The notes: generated from the sequence alone by a model not told the origin. A stretch of DNA of 64,000 nucleotides from Streptomyces sp. NBC_00557 (GCF_036345995.1 NZ_CP107796.1:5518001-5582000), one strand, 5' to 3'; shown: positions 46,280 through 55,912, counted from the stretch's first letter. Numbers and translations: made by a program.

Positions 46280-46729
46280 GTGATCACTGAGAAACCCGAG
46301 GAACCCGAGGAGCCCGGAACCCCGCTGCCCTTCTTCGTCTACGGCACGCTCCGCCCCGGCGAACCGAACCACGACCTGTTCCTGCGGGACCGCACGGCGT
46401 CGGAGGAACCGGCCCGCCTGCGGGGCGCCGCGCTGTACGACGGACCGGGCTACCCCTACGCCGTGGAACACCCCGGCGCCGAGATCCACGGCGAACTGGT
46501 CACCGCCCGCCCCGAGTCGTACCCCGGCCTGCTCGCCGCCCTGGACCGCCTGGAGGAGTACACCCCCGGCGACCCCCGCAACCTCTACGAACGCGCCGCC
46601 AGACCGGTCACCCGCGCCGACGGCACCACCACCCTCGCCTGGGTCTACCTCGCCGCCCCGCCCGTCGCCGCCCGCCTGCGCACCACCGGCACCCCCATCG
46701 AGAGCGGCGACTGGCTGGCCCGCCGCTGA
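46280..46729 (+). CDS. Gamma-glutamylcyclotransferase-like (AIG2 family) protein
   Basis: 149 residues. The fold signature FFVYGTLRPGEPNHDLFL forms the phosphate-like YGTL loop, and the acidic catalytic Glu is expected in LDRLEEYTPGD. Relatives release 5-oxoproline from gamma-glutamyl amines; the substrate here is unknown. GTG 46280 begins the protein; its nearest purine-rich stretch (AAGGGGG) is rather distant, so the start is uncertain. Confidence 0.84.
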   Translation: MITEKPEEPEEPGTPLPFFVYGTLRPGEPNHDLFLRDRTASEEPARLRGAALYDGPGYPYAVEHPGAEIHGELVTARPESYPGLLAALDRLEEYTPGDPRNLYERAARPVTRADGTTTLAWVYLAAPPVAARLRTTGTPIESGDWLARR

Positions 46730-46832
46730 CCACGGCTTCCCCGCCACACAGGAGACGGGGCCCCGCCGTTCCCCGGCCGCCGCGCGGCTTCTTGACCCTC
46801 ACACCGTGTCAGGCGGTCAGCTCGGAGACATC

Positions 46833-47654
46833 ATGTTCACCATCGGAGACTTCGCCCGGCACGGCCGCGTCTCGATCCGGATGCTGCGTCACTACGACGC
46901 GACCGGACTGCTGCACCCGGCCCACGTCGATCCCGTGAGCGGCTACCGCTACTACACCGCCGCCCAGCTCGCCCGCCTCAACCGGATCATCGCGCTGAAG
47001 GATCTCGGCTTCACCCTGCGCCAGGTCCGGGACATCGTGGACGAGAAGGCCGGCGCGGAGGAGCTGCGCGGCATGCTGCGGCTTCGGCGGGCCGGACTGG
47101 AGACTGCCGTGGCTGCCGCGGCGGCACGGCTGGTCCAGGTCGAGGCGAGGCTCCGAGCGATCGGGAGCGAGGGGCGCATGCCCACGAACGACGTCGTCGT
47201 CAAGAACGTCCCTGCCGTCCGGGTCGCGGAGCTGACCGCGACCGCCGCGAGTTTCGCGCCCGAGCACATCGGCCCGGTCATCGGCCCGCTCTACGACGAG
47301 CTGTTCCGGCGCCTGGAGGAGGCGGGCATCACCCCCACGGGCCCCGGCATCGCCTCCTACGAGGACGCGCCGGAAGGCGGCGGAAGGATCACCGTCCACG
47401 CCGCCGTCCAGGTCTCCGCCCCGCTCCAGGACGGCGCCTTCCGGATCCTCGACCTGCCCTCCCCCGGCCAGGCGGCGACCATCGTGCACCGCGGCTCGGT
47501 GGACGCCGTCCTGCCCACCGCCCAGGCCCTGGCCCGCTGGATCGACGCAGGCGGCTACCGGTCGGCCAAGTACCCCCGCGAGATCAACCTGGAGTGCCCC
47601 GAGAACCGGGACGACTGGGTGACGGAACTGCAGGCGCCGATCACCCCGGCCTGA
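46833..47654 (+). CDS. MerR family regulator with GyrI/BmrR-like effector domain
   Basis: 273 residues. Winged helix MFTIGDFARHGRVSIRMLRHYDATGLLHPAHVD followed by YRYYTAAQLARLNRI, a coiled coil (about 80-118) and a C-terminal GyrI-like ligand domain (about 125-270). Probably a drug-sensing activator. ATG 46833 with GGAG upstream is preferred to GTG 46806. The controlled gene is not evident. Confidence 0.92.
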   Translation: MFTIGDFARHGRVSIRMLRHYDATGLLHPAHVDPVSGYRYYTAAQLARLNRIIALKDLGFTLRQVRDIVDEKAGAEELRGMLRLRRAGLETAVAAAAARLVQVEARLRAIGSEGRMPTNDVVVKNVPAVRVAELTATAASFAPEHIGPVIGPLYDELFRRLEEAGITPTGPGIASYEDAPEGGGRITVHAAVQVSAPLQDGAFRILDLPSPGQAATIVHRGSVDAVLPTAQALARWIDAGGYRSAKYPREINLECPENRDDWVTELQAPITPA

Positions 47655-47686
47655 TCAACCCCCGGGCCCGGCCGGTGATCACGTAC

Positions 47687-47722
47687 GGGCGGCGGGAGAC
47701 CGCAGGCGGTGTCCCGCCGCCC
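47687..47722. terminator. Bidirectional terminator between the MerR gene and nasA
   Basis: GGGCGGCGGGA (47687-47697) and its exact complement (47712-47722), with an inner ACCGC/GCGGT mini-stem in the loop. It lies between convergent genes. Confidence 0.7.
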
Positions 47723-47726
47723 GGCC

Positions 47727-49808
47727 TCATCGCGCGGCCTCCACCCGCACCGCGCACGACTTGAACTCCGGCATGCGGGACGTGGGGTCGAGAGCGGGGT
47801 TGGTGAGGGTGTTGGCGCGGCCCTCGCCCGGCCAGTGGAAGGGCATGAAGACGGTGTCCGGGCGGATCGCGGTCGTGATCCTCGCCGGTGCCACGGCCCG
47901 TCCCCGCCGGGAGACCACCGCCACCGGGTCGCCCTCCGCCGCCCCGATCCGGGCCGCCAGGCGCGGGTGCAGCTCCACGAAGGGGCCCGGTGCGGCGGCG
48001 TTCAGGTCCGGTACGCGCCGGGTCTGGGCGCCCGACTGGTACTGCGCCACCACCCGGCCGGTGGTCAGCAGCAGCGGGTACTCGGCGTCCGGTTCCTCCG
48101 CCGTCGGGCGGTGCGTCACCGGCACGAACCGGGCCCGGCCGTCGGGCGTGGCGAACCGGTCCAGGAACAGGCGCGGGGTGCCCGGGTGGGCCGCCTCGTC
48201 GTCGGACGGGCACGGCCAGAACACCCCGTTCTCCTCCGCCAGCCGCCGGTAGGTCATCCCCGAGTAGTCCGCCGGGCCGCCCGCGCTCGCCCGGCGCAGC
48301 TCCTCGAAGACCTCCTCCGGGTCGGCCGGGAAGCCCTTCTCCACCCCCAGCCGGGCCGCCAGCTCCTGCAGCACGTACAGGTCGCTGCGGACACCGGACG
48401 GCGCGGTGACCGCACGGCGCCGCAGCAGGACCCTGCCCTCCAGGCTGGTCGTCGTGCCCGTCTCCTCCGCCCACTGGGTGACCGGCAGCACCACGTCCGC
48501 CAGCTCGGCCGTCTCCGACAGCACCACGTCACAGACGGCGAGGAAGTCCAGCGACCTGATGCGCTCCTCGATGTGCGCGGCGCGCGGCGCCGACACCACC
48601 GGGTTGGAGCCCATCAGCAGCAGCGCCCGGATGTCGGTGCCGAGGGCGTCGAGGAGTTCGTAGGCGCTGCGTCCCGGACCGGGCAGGGTCTCCGGGGCGA
48701 CGCCCCACACGCCGGCCACGTGCGCCCGCGCCTCGGGGTCGTCCAGCTTGCGGTAGCCGGGCAACTGGTCGGCCTTCTGGCCGTGTTCGCGGCCGCCCTG
48801 CCCGTTGCCCTGCCCGGTCAGGCAGCCGTACCCGGACAGCGGGCGGCCCGCCCGGCCCGTCGCCAGGCACAGGTTGATCCACGCGCCCACCGTGTCCGTG
48901 CCCTTGGACTGCTGCTCCGGCCCGCGCGCGGTCAGCACCATCGCGCTCTCCGGCTCGCAGAACAGCCGTACCGCCTCGCGCAGGTGGGGAACGGACACCC
49001 CCGTGATCCGCTCCACGTGCTCCGGCCAGTGCGCCATCGCCGCCGCCCGCGCCTGCTCCCAGCCGACGGTCCGCTCCCGGATGTACGCCTCGTCCGTCCG
49101 CCCCTCGGCCACCACCAGGTGCAACAGGCCCAGCGCCAGGGCGAGATCGGTGCCGGGGCGGGGGGCCAGGTGCAGGTCCGCCTGCTCGGCCGTCCTGGTG
49201 CGGCGGGGGTCGACGACGATCAACGTGCCGCCGTTCTCCCGCAGTTCGGTGAAGAAGCGGAGGGCCGGCGGCATGGTCTCGGCGAGATTCGACCCGACGA
49301 GGATCACGCAGCCCGTCTTCGGGATGTCCTCCAGCGGGAACGGCAGCCCCCGGTCGAGACCGAACGCCTTCGTGCCGGCCGCCGCGGCCGACGACATGCA
49401 GAACCGGCCGTTGTAGTCGATCTGCGAGGTGCCCAGCACCACCCGCGCGAACTTGCCGAGCGCGTACGCCTTCTCGTTCGTCAGCCCGCCCCCGCCGAAC
49501 ACGCCCAGCGCGTCCGCGCCGTACTCCTCGCGTATTCCCCCGAGCCGCTCGGCGATCCGGTCCAGCGCCTCCGCCCAGCCCGCCTCGACCAGCCGGCCGC
49601 CGGAGCGCACCAGCGGCGAGGTCAGCCGTACCGCGGGGGACAGCACCTGGGCCGCCGTACGGCCCTTGCCGCACAGCGCGCCCCGGTTCACCGGGAAGTC
49701 CGCCCGCTCCGACACCTCGGCGCCCCCCTGCGGAAGGGGCGTGACGTTCATCCCGCACTGCAGGGCGCAGTACGGGCAGTGGGTCGGCGTCGCGGCGATG
49801 GTCTCCAT
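47727..49808 (-). CDS. nasA: Assimilatory nitrate reductase catalytic subunit (molybdopterin oxidoreductase)
   Basis: 693 residues, reducing nitrate to nitrite in the cytoplasm with a bis-MGD molybdenum cofactor. The N-terminal [4Fe-4S] site is Cys11, Cys14, Cys18 and Cys46 (HCPYCALQC, GALCGKG). Molybdopterin segments include NYNGRFCMSSA-like YNGRFCMSS and VLVGSNLAETMP. The C-terminal molydopterin dinucleotide-binding domain runs from about 575. No signal peptide, which fits assimilatory function. It is separated from nirBD by 6 kb but carries a similar GlnR-like operator. An electron-donating subunit is not adjacent. Confidence 0.92.
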   Translation of the reverse strand: METIAATPTHCPYCALQCGMNVTPLPQGGAEVSERADFPVNRGALCGKGRTAAQVLSPAVRLTSPLVRSGGRLVEAGWAEALDRIAERLGGIREEYGADALGVFGGGGLTNEKAYALGKFARVVLGTSQIDYNGRFCMSSAAAAGTKAFGLDRGLPFPLEDIPKTGCVILVGSNLAETMPPALRFFTELRENGGTLIVVDPRRTRTAEQADLHLAPRPGTDLALALGLLHLVVAEGRTDEAYIRERTVGWEQARAAAMAHWPEHVERITGVSVPHLREAVRLFCEPESAMVLTARGPEQQSKGTDTVGAWINLCLATGRAGRPLSGYGCLTGQGNGQGGREHGQKADQLPGYRKLDDPEARAHVAGVWGVAPETLPGPGRSAYELLDALGTDIRALLLMGSNPVVSAPRAAHIEERIRSLDFLAVCDVVLSETAELADVVLPVTQWAEETGTTTSLEGRVLLRRRAVTAPSGVRSDLYVLQELAARLGVEKGFPADPEEVFEELRRASAGGPADYSGMTYRRLAEENGVFWPCPSDDEAAHPGTPRLFLDRFATPDGRARFVPVTHRPTAEEPDAEYPLLLTTGRVVAQYQSGAQTRRVPDLNAAAPGPFVELHPRLAARIGAAEGDPVAVVSRRGRAVAPARITTAIRPDTVFMPFHWPGEGRANTLTNPALDPTSRMPEFKSCAVRVEAAR

Positions 49809-49830
49809 GCCGCCAGCGTGCGTCGCACGT

Positions 49831-49868
49831 GTTACGGCCCCGGCCGCCTCCGGTTACACGCCCGGCAC
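49831..49868 (-). promoter_or_regulatory. GlnR-like operator upstream of nasA
   Basis: In coding orientation GTGCC-n6-GTAAC-n6-CGGCC-n6-GTAAC. Two GTTAC/GTAAC half-sites are spaced by 17 bp, one double-turn repeat of the GlnR pattern, ending 22 bp before the start codon. The third half-site is poor. Confidence 0.5.
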
Positions 49869-49906
49869 GGCGGCCTCCCCGCCCGGCCTGCGGCGCCGTG
49901 AGGTCC

Positions 49907-51376
49907 CTACTGGCGGCTCAGGGAGCGGCTGACGCCCGCCGCGATCGTCGTGGCCAGCACCCAGCCGGTGACGATCAGCAGATACGACAGCCACTGGTAC
50001 CAGCCCCGCGGCGCGTACGCCCCCTCCTGGCCGAAGTCGATGATCGGCAGCAGCAGGTCGAGGGTGTAGAAGAGCGGGTTGAACCCGGGCGCCTCCGACG
50101 GCTTCAGCGCGGGCGGACGGTGCAGGGCGAAGACGAGCGTGCCGGTGCACAGCAGGAGCAGCAGCCAGAGCGCCGCCCGCATCGGACGGTAGCCGTAGCC
50201 GACGGCAGCGTCCTGCAGCAGGCCCCACAGCCGGGCGTACGGCGGCAGGGTGCGGCGGTGCCGGCGCAGCTTGGCCAGCTGCACGGTGCGCGCCGCCGCG
50301 TCGTCGCCGACCGTGCGGTACGCCGTGGCAAGCTGCTCGTAGGGGTGCGGAAAGTAGCCGTCCCGGTCGCGTTCCAGCAGCGGAAGACGCCGCTCGGCGG
50401 GCAGGTGCGGCGTCAGCATGCGGTAGCCGAGCCCGTCGAGCTGCACCTGCCCGGGCCACACCTCGGGCGGCACGTGCAGAAGGTCGAGCTGGGCCCGGCG
50501 CATGTTGACGTCCCCCTCGACCGGCGCGGCCTCCCGCAGCCACAGCTCGCCGATGGCGCTGCTGCTGGCGCGCAGGGCCTGGCCGCCCGGGTTGGACAGC
50601 CGGGCGTGCGCCAGGTTGAGCTGGCGGGGTATCCGGGCGCCGCTCAGGTTGAGCCGGCCCCGGGCGCGCAGCCGCATGGCGTGCAGGTCGGTGCCGACCG
50701 TCAGGACCTCCGCGTGCAGCACGGTGTGTCCGGGGGCGTTCAGCTCCGCGTCGTTGAGGTTCACCTGGTTGCGGACGACCGCACCGTTCAGATGCACCTT
50801 CCCGTGCGCGACCAGCCCCGGCGCCCACACGTCCGTGCCCACCTCGGCGTGGCCGAGCTGGAGCACGGCCTCCTCGGGCACCTCGCCGGGCGTGCCGAGG
50901 TGCGCGCCGTTCGCGAACAGCGCCCCGGCCAGCTTCGCCCCCTGCAGCCGTACCGGCCCGGTGATCCGGCAGCACGTGATCCGTACGACCCCTTCGGCCC
51001 GCAGATTCCCCGCGGTCAGCCCCGGCAGCACCGAGTCGCTCAGGACCAGGGCGACCACCCGCGCCCCGTACAGATCGGGCACCTGCTCGAAGTGGCACCG
51101 GCGCAACCGCACCGGATGGCCGACGGCGCCGTACTTCAGGTCCAGCCGCCCGGTGATCCGCGCGCCCGTCACCTTCAGCCCGGCGACGCGGCCCTCCCGC
51201 ACCGGCCCGCCCAGCAGCAGTTCCCGCAGCACCTGAGCCCGCAGCGTGCGCCCGGGCCCCCACGCGGCGCCGTCCGCGGGATCCTCGTCCTCGCTCTCCC
51301 GGAAGTCGACCCCCTCGCCGAGGGGGAAGGCCTCCCACACACGGCGCTCGGCGGGCGTCAGGTCCGTGATCTCCAT
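49907..51376 (-). CDS. Membrane-anchored beta-solenoid protein of unknown function
   Basis: 489 residues. Residues about 45-310 are built of repeats alternating hydrophobic and polar positions (VTGARITGRLDL, LSDSVLPGLTAGNL, LHLNGAVV-type, LNLSGARIPRQLNLAHARL), reminiscent of pentapeptide-repeat-like right-handed helices. A helical stretch (about 330-385) and two or three transmembrane segments (about 400-485) follow. No catalytic motif is seen; homologues are sometimes labelled membrane-associated oxidoreductase, which the sequence does not support. Adjacent by 2 bp to a SanA/YdcF-like gene. Confidence 0.8.
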   Translation of the reverse strand: MEITDLTPAERRVWEAFPLGEGVDFRESEDEDPADGAAWGPGRTLRAQVLRELLLGGPVREGRVAGLKVTGARITGRLDLKYGAVGHPVRLRRCHFEQVPDLYGARVVALVLSDSVLPGLTAGNLRAEGVVRITCCRITGPVRLQGAKLAGALFANGAHLGTPGEVPEEAVLQLGHAEVGTDVWAPGLVAHGKVHLNGAVVRNQVNLNDAELNAPGHTVLHAEVLTVGTDLHAMRLRARGRLNLSGARIPRQLNLAHARLSNPGGQALRASSSAIGELWLREAAPVEGDVNMRRAQLDLLHVPPEVWPGQVQLDGLGYRMLTPHLPAERRLPLLERDRDGYFPHPYEQLATAYRTVGDDAAARTVQLAKLRRHRRTLPPYARLWGLLQDAAVGYGYRPMRAALWLLLLLCTGTLVFALHRPPALKPSEAPGFNPLFYTLDLLLPIIDFGQEGAYAPRGWYQWLSYLLIVTGWVLATTIAAGVSRSLSRQ

Positions 51377-51378
51377 GC

Positions 51379-52059
51379 TCAGTCCCGCGCCCCCGCGAGC
51401 GCCCTGGCGACCCCGTTCTCCCGCGGCCCGAGGAACGTCGGATCCGGGTGGAACACCGCGTCCAGCAGCGCCTTGCCCGCCGCGAACACCTCCCGTGTCC
51501 CGCCGTAGTACCAGGTCACGTCATGCTTGGCAGCGACCCCGAGCCCGTACGAGTCGACCCCCGCCGCCTCGCACAGCGCCACCGCGCGCCGGATGTGGAA
51601 ACCCTGGCTGACCAGCACGGCCCGGTCCACCCCGAAGATCTTTCTGGCCCGCACACAGGAGTCCCAGGTGTCGAACCCGGCGTAGTCGCGGACGATCCGG
51701 TCACCGGGCACCCCGTGCTTCGTGAGGTAGGCGCGCATGGCGTCCGGCTCGTCGTAGTCCTTGCGGCTGTTGTCCCCGGTGACCAGCAGGACCTTCACCC
51801 GCCCCTGCCGGTACAGCCGCGCCGCCGCGTCCAGCCGGTGCGCCAGGTACGGCGACGGCTCCCCGTGCCACAGCCCCGCGCCGAACACCACCGCCACGGG
51901 CGCCCGCGGGACGTCCGCCGCCGTGCGCAACCGGCCTTCCGTGGACACGAACAGCCAGGTCGCCGGCAGCAGCGCCAGCACACACCCGGCCATCACGGCC
52001 TGCACCAGCCGCCGCTGCCCCGTGCGGGTGCGCGGCAGCCGCGGTCGACGGATCCTCAT
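51379..52059 (-). CDS. SanA/YdcF-like membrane protein (DUF218)
   Basis: 226 residues. An N-terminal membrane anchor (about 22-42) precedes a DUF218 domain with APVAVVFGAGLWHGEPSPYLAHRLDAA, VLLVTGDNSRKDYDEPDAM and GFHIRRAVALCEAAG. SanA-type proteins affect envelope barrier function in other bacteria; the biochemical role is unknown. ATG 52059 with GGGGGT upstream is chosen over GTG 52071. It likely forms an operon with the beta-solenoid protein 2 bp downstream. Confidence 0.87.
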   Translation of the reverse strand: MRIRRPRLPRTRTGQRRLVQAVMAGCVLALLPATWLFVSTEGRLRTAADVPRAPVAVVFGAGLWHGEPSPYLAHRLDAAARLYRQGRVKVLLVTGDNSRKDYDEPDAMRAYLTKHGVPGDRIVRDYAGFDTWDSCVRARKIFGVDRAVLVSQGFHIRRAVALCEAAGVDSYGLGVAAKHDVTWYYGGTREVFAAGKALLDAVFHPDPTFLGPRENGVARALAGARD

Positions 52060-52163
52060 CCGACCCCCCACGATCTGCTGTCGACCATGGAGGACGCCGT
52101 CCGCCCCGGTCCGGTTCGCCTCACAGCGCGCGTCCGTACGACGTGAAGCAGCGGAAAACGCCC

Positions 52164-52190
52164 GTCACCGCCCGGCAACGGCCCCGCAAC
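52164..52190 (+). promoter_or_regulatory. GlnR-like operator upstream of the siroheme chelatase gene
   Basis: GTCAC-n6-GCAAC-n6-GCAAC, matching GTnAC-n6-GAAAC-n6-GTnAC at 13 of 15 positions, and ending 22 bp before ATG 52213. Confidence 0.55.
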
Positions 52191-52212
52191 CTCACGCCGT
52201 CAGGATCCTGGC

Positions 52213-53070
52213 ATGACGGCGTCGCATCCTCCCCGCTCCGAGCCCCGCGCCCACCTCGACAGCACGGCGCACCTCATGGACAGCATCAGCAGCCAGGTCA
52301 CCGGCCGGCTCCGCCTGCTGTCCCCGCTCGGCCGGCGCGGCCCGGCGCCGGCCCTGGTCCTGGTCGCCCACGGCAGCCGTGACCCCCGCGCGCTCGAGAC
52401 CGTGCAGGCCCTGGCGGAGCGGGTGCGCGAGCTGCGCCCCGCCGTCCCCGTCCACCTGGGCCACATCGAGCTGAACGAGCCCCTGCTCCCGGACACCCTC
52501 GCCGCCCTCGGCGACGCCTCCGCCGTCCTCGTCCCGCTGCTGCTGTCCCGCGGTTACCACGTCAAGCGGGACATCCCCGAGCTGGCCGCCGCCGCCCCGG
52601 CCCGCACCCGCCGGGCCGCCCCGCTCGGCCCCCACCCGCTGCTGGCCGAGGCCCTGTACGACCGCCTGGTGGAAGCGGGCTGGCCGGCGGCCATGGACGC
52701 CGCGACCCGGCGCGCCAGCGCGGTCGTCCTGGCGGCGGCGGGCTCCCGCGACCCCGACTCGGCCACCGACACCCGCCGCACCGCCCGCCTCCTCGCCGAC
52801 CGCCTGGGCGTGCCGGTCGTCCCGGCCTACGCCTCGGCGGCGACCCCGACCGTCCCCACGGCCGTGCGGGCCCTGGCGGCCCGCGGCCGGCACCGGGTGG
52901 CGGTGGCGTCGTACTTCACGGCACCGGGCCGCTTCGCGACGCAAGCGGCGGACGCGGCGCCGTGGACGGCCTCGGCCCCGCTGGGGGCGCACCCGGCGAT
53001 GGCGCGTCTGGTCCTGCACCGGTACGACGAGGCACGCGCGACGACGCAGGCGGAACTCGCGTCGGCCTGA
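52213..53070 (+). CDS. Sirohydrochlorin chelatase (CbiX-like)
   Basis: 285 residues with two CbiX-type half domains: LVLVAHGSRDPRALETVQAL with VPLLLSRGYHVKRDIPEL, and VVLAAAGSRDPDSATDTRRT with VASYFTAPGRF. The first half keeps the catalytic His of AHGSRD and the second His of GYHVKRD; the second half has Ala instead of the first His. It inserts iron (or cobalt) into sirohydrochlorin, making siroheme for NirB. AGGATCC serves as the ribosome binding site. Confidence 0.9.
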   Translation: MTASHPPRSEPRAHLDSTAHLMDSISSQVTGRLRLLSPLGRRGPAPALVLVAHGSRDPRALETVQALAERVRELRPAVPVHLGHIELNEPLLPDTLAALGDASAVLVPLLLSRGYHVKRDIPELAAAAPARTRRAAPLGPHPLLAEALYDRLVEAGWPAAMDAATRRASAVVLAAAGSRDPDSATDTRRTARLLADRLGVPVVPAYASAATPTVPTAVRALAARGRHRVAVASYFTAPGRFATQAADAAPWTASAPLGAHPAMARLVLHRYDEARATTQAELASA

Positions 53071-53150
53071 CCCGCCGAACAGCACGACCCGGCAGACGAG
53101 CAGGCACCCGGCACCCGGCTTTTGCCACTGCCGGCGCTTAATGTCGAACA

Positions 53151-54425
53151 ATGGAAGGCACCGCACCCCTCACCGGCTACGACCCGGCGTCAGTCGAACG
53201 CTGGGCCCCCGAGCCCGACAAACGCCCCGGCCGTACGGCCTTCCAGCGCGACCGCGCCCGCATCCTCCACTCGGCCGCCCTGCGGCGCCTCGCCGGCAAG
53301 ACCCAGGTCGTCACCCCGGAAGCCCGCAGCCAGGTGTGGGACGCAAGCCCCCGCACCCGCCTCACCCACTCGCTCGAATGCGCCCAGGTCGGCCGCGAGC
53401 TGGGCGCGGCCCTCGGCTGTGACCCCGACCTGGTGGAGGCCGCCTGTCTCGCCCACGACCTCGGCCACCCGCCGTTCGGCCACAACGGCGAACAGGCGCT
53501 GAACGCCTTCGCGGACGACTGCGGCGGCTTCGAGGGCAACGCCCAGTCGCTGCGGATCCTGACCCGCATCGAACCGAAGCGGTTCACCGAGAAACGGTCC
53601 GTCGGTCTCAACCTCACCCGGGCCGCCCTCGACGCCGCCACCAAGTACCCCTGGCCGCGCGGCGCCCACCCCACCGACCCGGCGTCGCGGAAGTTCGGCG
53701 TCTACGAGGACGACCGCCCGGTGTTCGACTGGGTCCGCGCGTACGCCCCCGGCACCCGCACCTGCTTCGAGGCCCAGGTCATGGACTGGTCCGACGACGT
53801 GGCGTACTCGGTGCACGACGTGGAGGACGGGCTGCACGCCGGCCACATCGACCCGAACTGCCTGCACGCCGAGCCGGAGCGGCAGGCGGTGTTCGAGGTG
53901 GCCGTCGCGCGGTACGTCCCGGCGGACACCGACCCGGCCGAGCTGGCCGCCGCCCTGGACCGGCTCCAGGACGAGGAGTGGTGGCCGCACGGCTACGACG
54001 GCACGGCGGTCGCCCAGGCCCGCCTGAAGGACGCCACCAGCCAGCTCATCGGCCGGTTCTGCCTGGCCGCCGAGGGCGCCACCCGCGCCGCGTACGGCTC
54101 CGGCCGGCTCACCCGCTACGGCGCCGAACTGGTCGTACCCCGCGAGACGCGCATGGAGTGCGCGGTGCTCAAGGCGGTCGCCGACCGGTATGTGATGCAG
54201 CGCGCCGAGCAGGAGCGGCTGCGCGCCGATCAGCGGGTCGTCGTGGCGGAGCTGGCGGAGGCGCTCACCGCCCGCGCGCCGGACGGCCTCGACCCGCAGT
54301 TTCGGGCACTGTTCGACGGGGCAGACGACGACCACGCGCGCAAGCGGGTGATCGTCGACCAGATCGCCTCCCTCACGGACGCCTCCGCACGCTCGCTGCA
54401 CGCGAGACTGACCGGGCATATGTGA
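53151..54425 (+). CDS. dgt: Deoxyguanosinetriphosphate triphosphohydrolase-like HD protein
   Basis: 424 residues. HD-superfamily metal ligands appear in [18 protein letters not shown] and [16 protein letters not shown]. Substrate-loop patterns include [11 protein letters not shown] and [16 protein letters not shown]. It hydrolyses dNTPs, typically dGTP, to nucleoside and triphosphate. The start gives the usual N terminus ([10 protein letters not shown]). Located upstream of dnaG with one gene between. Confidence 0.93.
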   Translation: MEGTAPLTGYDPASVERWAPEPDKRPGRTAFQRDRARILHSAALRRLAGKTQVVTPEARSQVWDASPRTRLTHSLECAQVGRELGAALGCDPDLVEAACLAHDLGHPPFGHNGEQALNAFADDCGGFEGNAQSLRILTRIEPKRFTEKRSVGLNLTRAALDAATKYPWPRGAHPTDPASRKFGVYEDDRPVFDWVRAYAPGTRTCFEAQVMDWSDDVAYSVHDVEDGLHAGHIDPNCLHAEPERQAVFEVAVARYVPADTDPAELAAALDRLQDEEWWPHGYDGTAVAQARLKDATSQLIGRFCLAAEGATRAAYGSGRLTRYGAELVVPRETRMECAVLKAVADRYVMQRAEQERLRADQRVVVAELAEALTARAPDGLDPQFRALFDGADDDHARKRVIVDQIASLTDASARSLHARLTGHM

Positions 54426-54528
54426 AAGGAACATGTCGTCCGTGGCCTGATCGGGTCACTCCCTCTTCCCGCAGCACGCACGGTGCGGGACGCTCGCATG
54501 TGGCGGCACCCTTACGAGGAGGCAACAA

Positions 54529-55794
54529 GTGGTCGACGCGGATCAGACATTCGTCATCGTCGGGGGCGGGCTCGCCGGCGCGAAGGCGGCCGAGACGCTC
54601 CGGGCGGAGGGCTTCACCGGCCGGGTGATACTGATCAGTGACGAGCGCGACCACCCCTACGAGCGGCCGCCGCTGTCCAAGGGCTATCTGCTCGGCAAGG
54701 CGGAGCGCGACAGCGTCTTCGTGCACGAGCCGGCCTGGTACGCGCGCAACGACATCGAGCTGCACCTCGGCCAGTTCGTCGACCGCATCGACCGCAGTGC
54801 CAAGACGGTCCGCTTCGGCGACGACGGCACCCTCGTCCGCTACGACAAACTGCTGCTGGTCACCGGCGCCGAGCCGCGCCGCCTGGACATCCCCGGCACC
54901 GACCTGGCCGGCGTGCACCATCTGCGCCGGCTCGCGCACGCCGAGCGGCTGAGGGGCGTGCTCGGCTCGCTCGGCCGGGACAACGGGCACCTCGTGATCG
55001 CGGGCGCCGGCTGGATCGGCCTGGAGGTCGCGGCGGCGGCCCGCGAGTACGGCGCCGAGGTCACCGTGATCGAGCCGGCGCCGACCCCGCTGCACGGCGC
55101 GCTCGGCCCCGAGCTGGGCGAGGTCTTCGCCGAGCTGCACCGCGAGCACGGCGTCCGCTTCCACTTCGGGCGCCGGCTCACCGAGATCGTCGGACAGGAC
55201 GGCATGGTCCTCGCCGTGCGCACCGACGACGGCGAGGAGCACCCGGCACACGGCGTCCTCGCCGCGATCGGCGCGGCCCCCCGCGTCGGCCTCGCGGAGG
55301 CGGCGGGCCTTCAGATCGCCGACCGGGCGCACGGCGGCGGCATCGTCGTCGACGAGCGGCTGCGCACGTCCGACCCGGACGTCTACGCGGCCGGCGACGC
55401 GGCCAACTCCCCGCTCGCCCGGTCCGGCACCCGGGTCCGGGTCGAGCACTGGGCCAACGCCCTGAACGGCGGACCGGCCGCCGCCCGCTCCATGCTCGGC
55501 CAGGAGGTGACGTACGACCGGGTGCCCTACTTCTTCACCGACCAGTACGACCTCGGCATGGAGTACAGCGGCTGGGCGCCCGTCGGGTCGTACGACCAGG
55601 TGGTGATCCGGGGCGACGCCGGGAAACGGGAGTTCATCGCCTTCTGGGTGAAGGAGGGCCGCGTCCTGGCCGGGATGAACGTGAACGTGTGGGACGTCAC
55701 AGAGCCCATCCAGAAACTGATCCGGTCCGCGGCGCCGGTGGACCTGGACGCCCTGGCCGACCCGCACGTACCTCTGGACAGCCTCGTCTCCTGA
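54529..55794 (+). CDS. NAD(P)/FAD-dependent ferredoxin reductase-like protein
   Basis: 421 residues. FAD motif FVIVGGGLAGAKAAETL, the substrate-side ERPPLSKGYLLG, NAD motif LVIAGAGWIGLEVAAAA and second FAD motif DVYAAGDAANSP, ending in a reductase C-terminal domain. It resembles the reductases that pass electrons from NADH to a [2Fe-2S] ferredoxin for P450 or dioxygenase partners. No such partner is adjacent. GTG 54529 follows GAGGAGG. Confidence 0.92.
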   Translation: MVDADQTFVIVGGGLAGAKAAETLRAEGFTGRVILISDERDHPYERPPLSKGYLLGKAERDSVFVHEPAWYARNDIELHLGQFVDRIDRSAKTVRFGDDGTLVRYDKLLLVTGAEPRRLDIPGTDLAGVHHLRRLAHAERLRGVLGSLGRDNGHLVIAGAGWIGLEVAAAAREYGAEVTVIEPAPTPLHGALGPELGEVFAELHREHGVRFHFGRRLTEIVGQDGMVLAVRTDDGEEHPAHGVLAAIGAAPRVGLAEAAGLQIADRAHGGGIVVDERLRTSDPDVYAAGDAANSPLARSGTRVRVEHWANALNGGPAAARSMLGQEVTYDRVPYFFTDQYDLGMEYSGWAPVGSYDQVVIRGDAGKREFIAFWVKEGRVLAGMNVNVWDVTEPIQKLIRSAAPVDLDALADPHVPLDSLVS

Positions 55795-55830
55795 GCACCG
55801 GGCAGGTCAGTCCGTCCCCGGCCGCGATTC

Positions 55831-55856
55831 CCGGGGGGACGACCCCCGGACCCCCG
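55831..55856. repeat. GC-rich palindromic intergenic repeat, copy 2
   Basis: CCGGGGGGACGACCCCCGG then ACCCCCG, in the gap before dnaG. It matches 828-853 apart from one inserted A and one substitution. Confidence 0.6.
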
Positions 55857-55912
55857 CCGGGGGTCGGCTCACGCGCCCCAGGAGTGTCGGTGGTGCCCCG
55901 TAGAATTCACGC

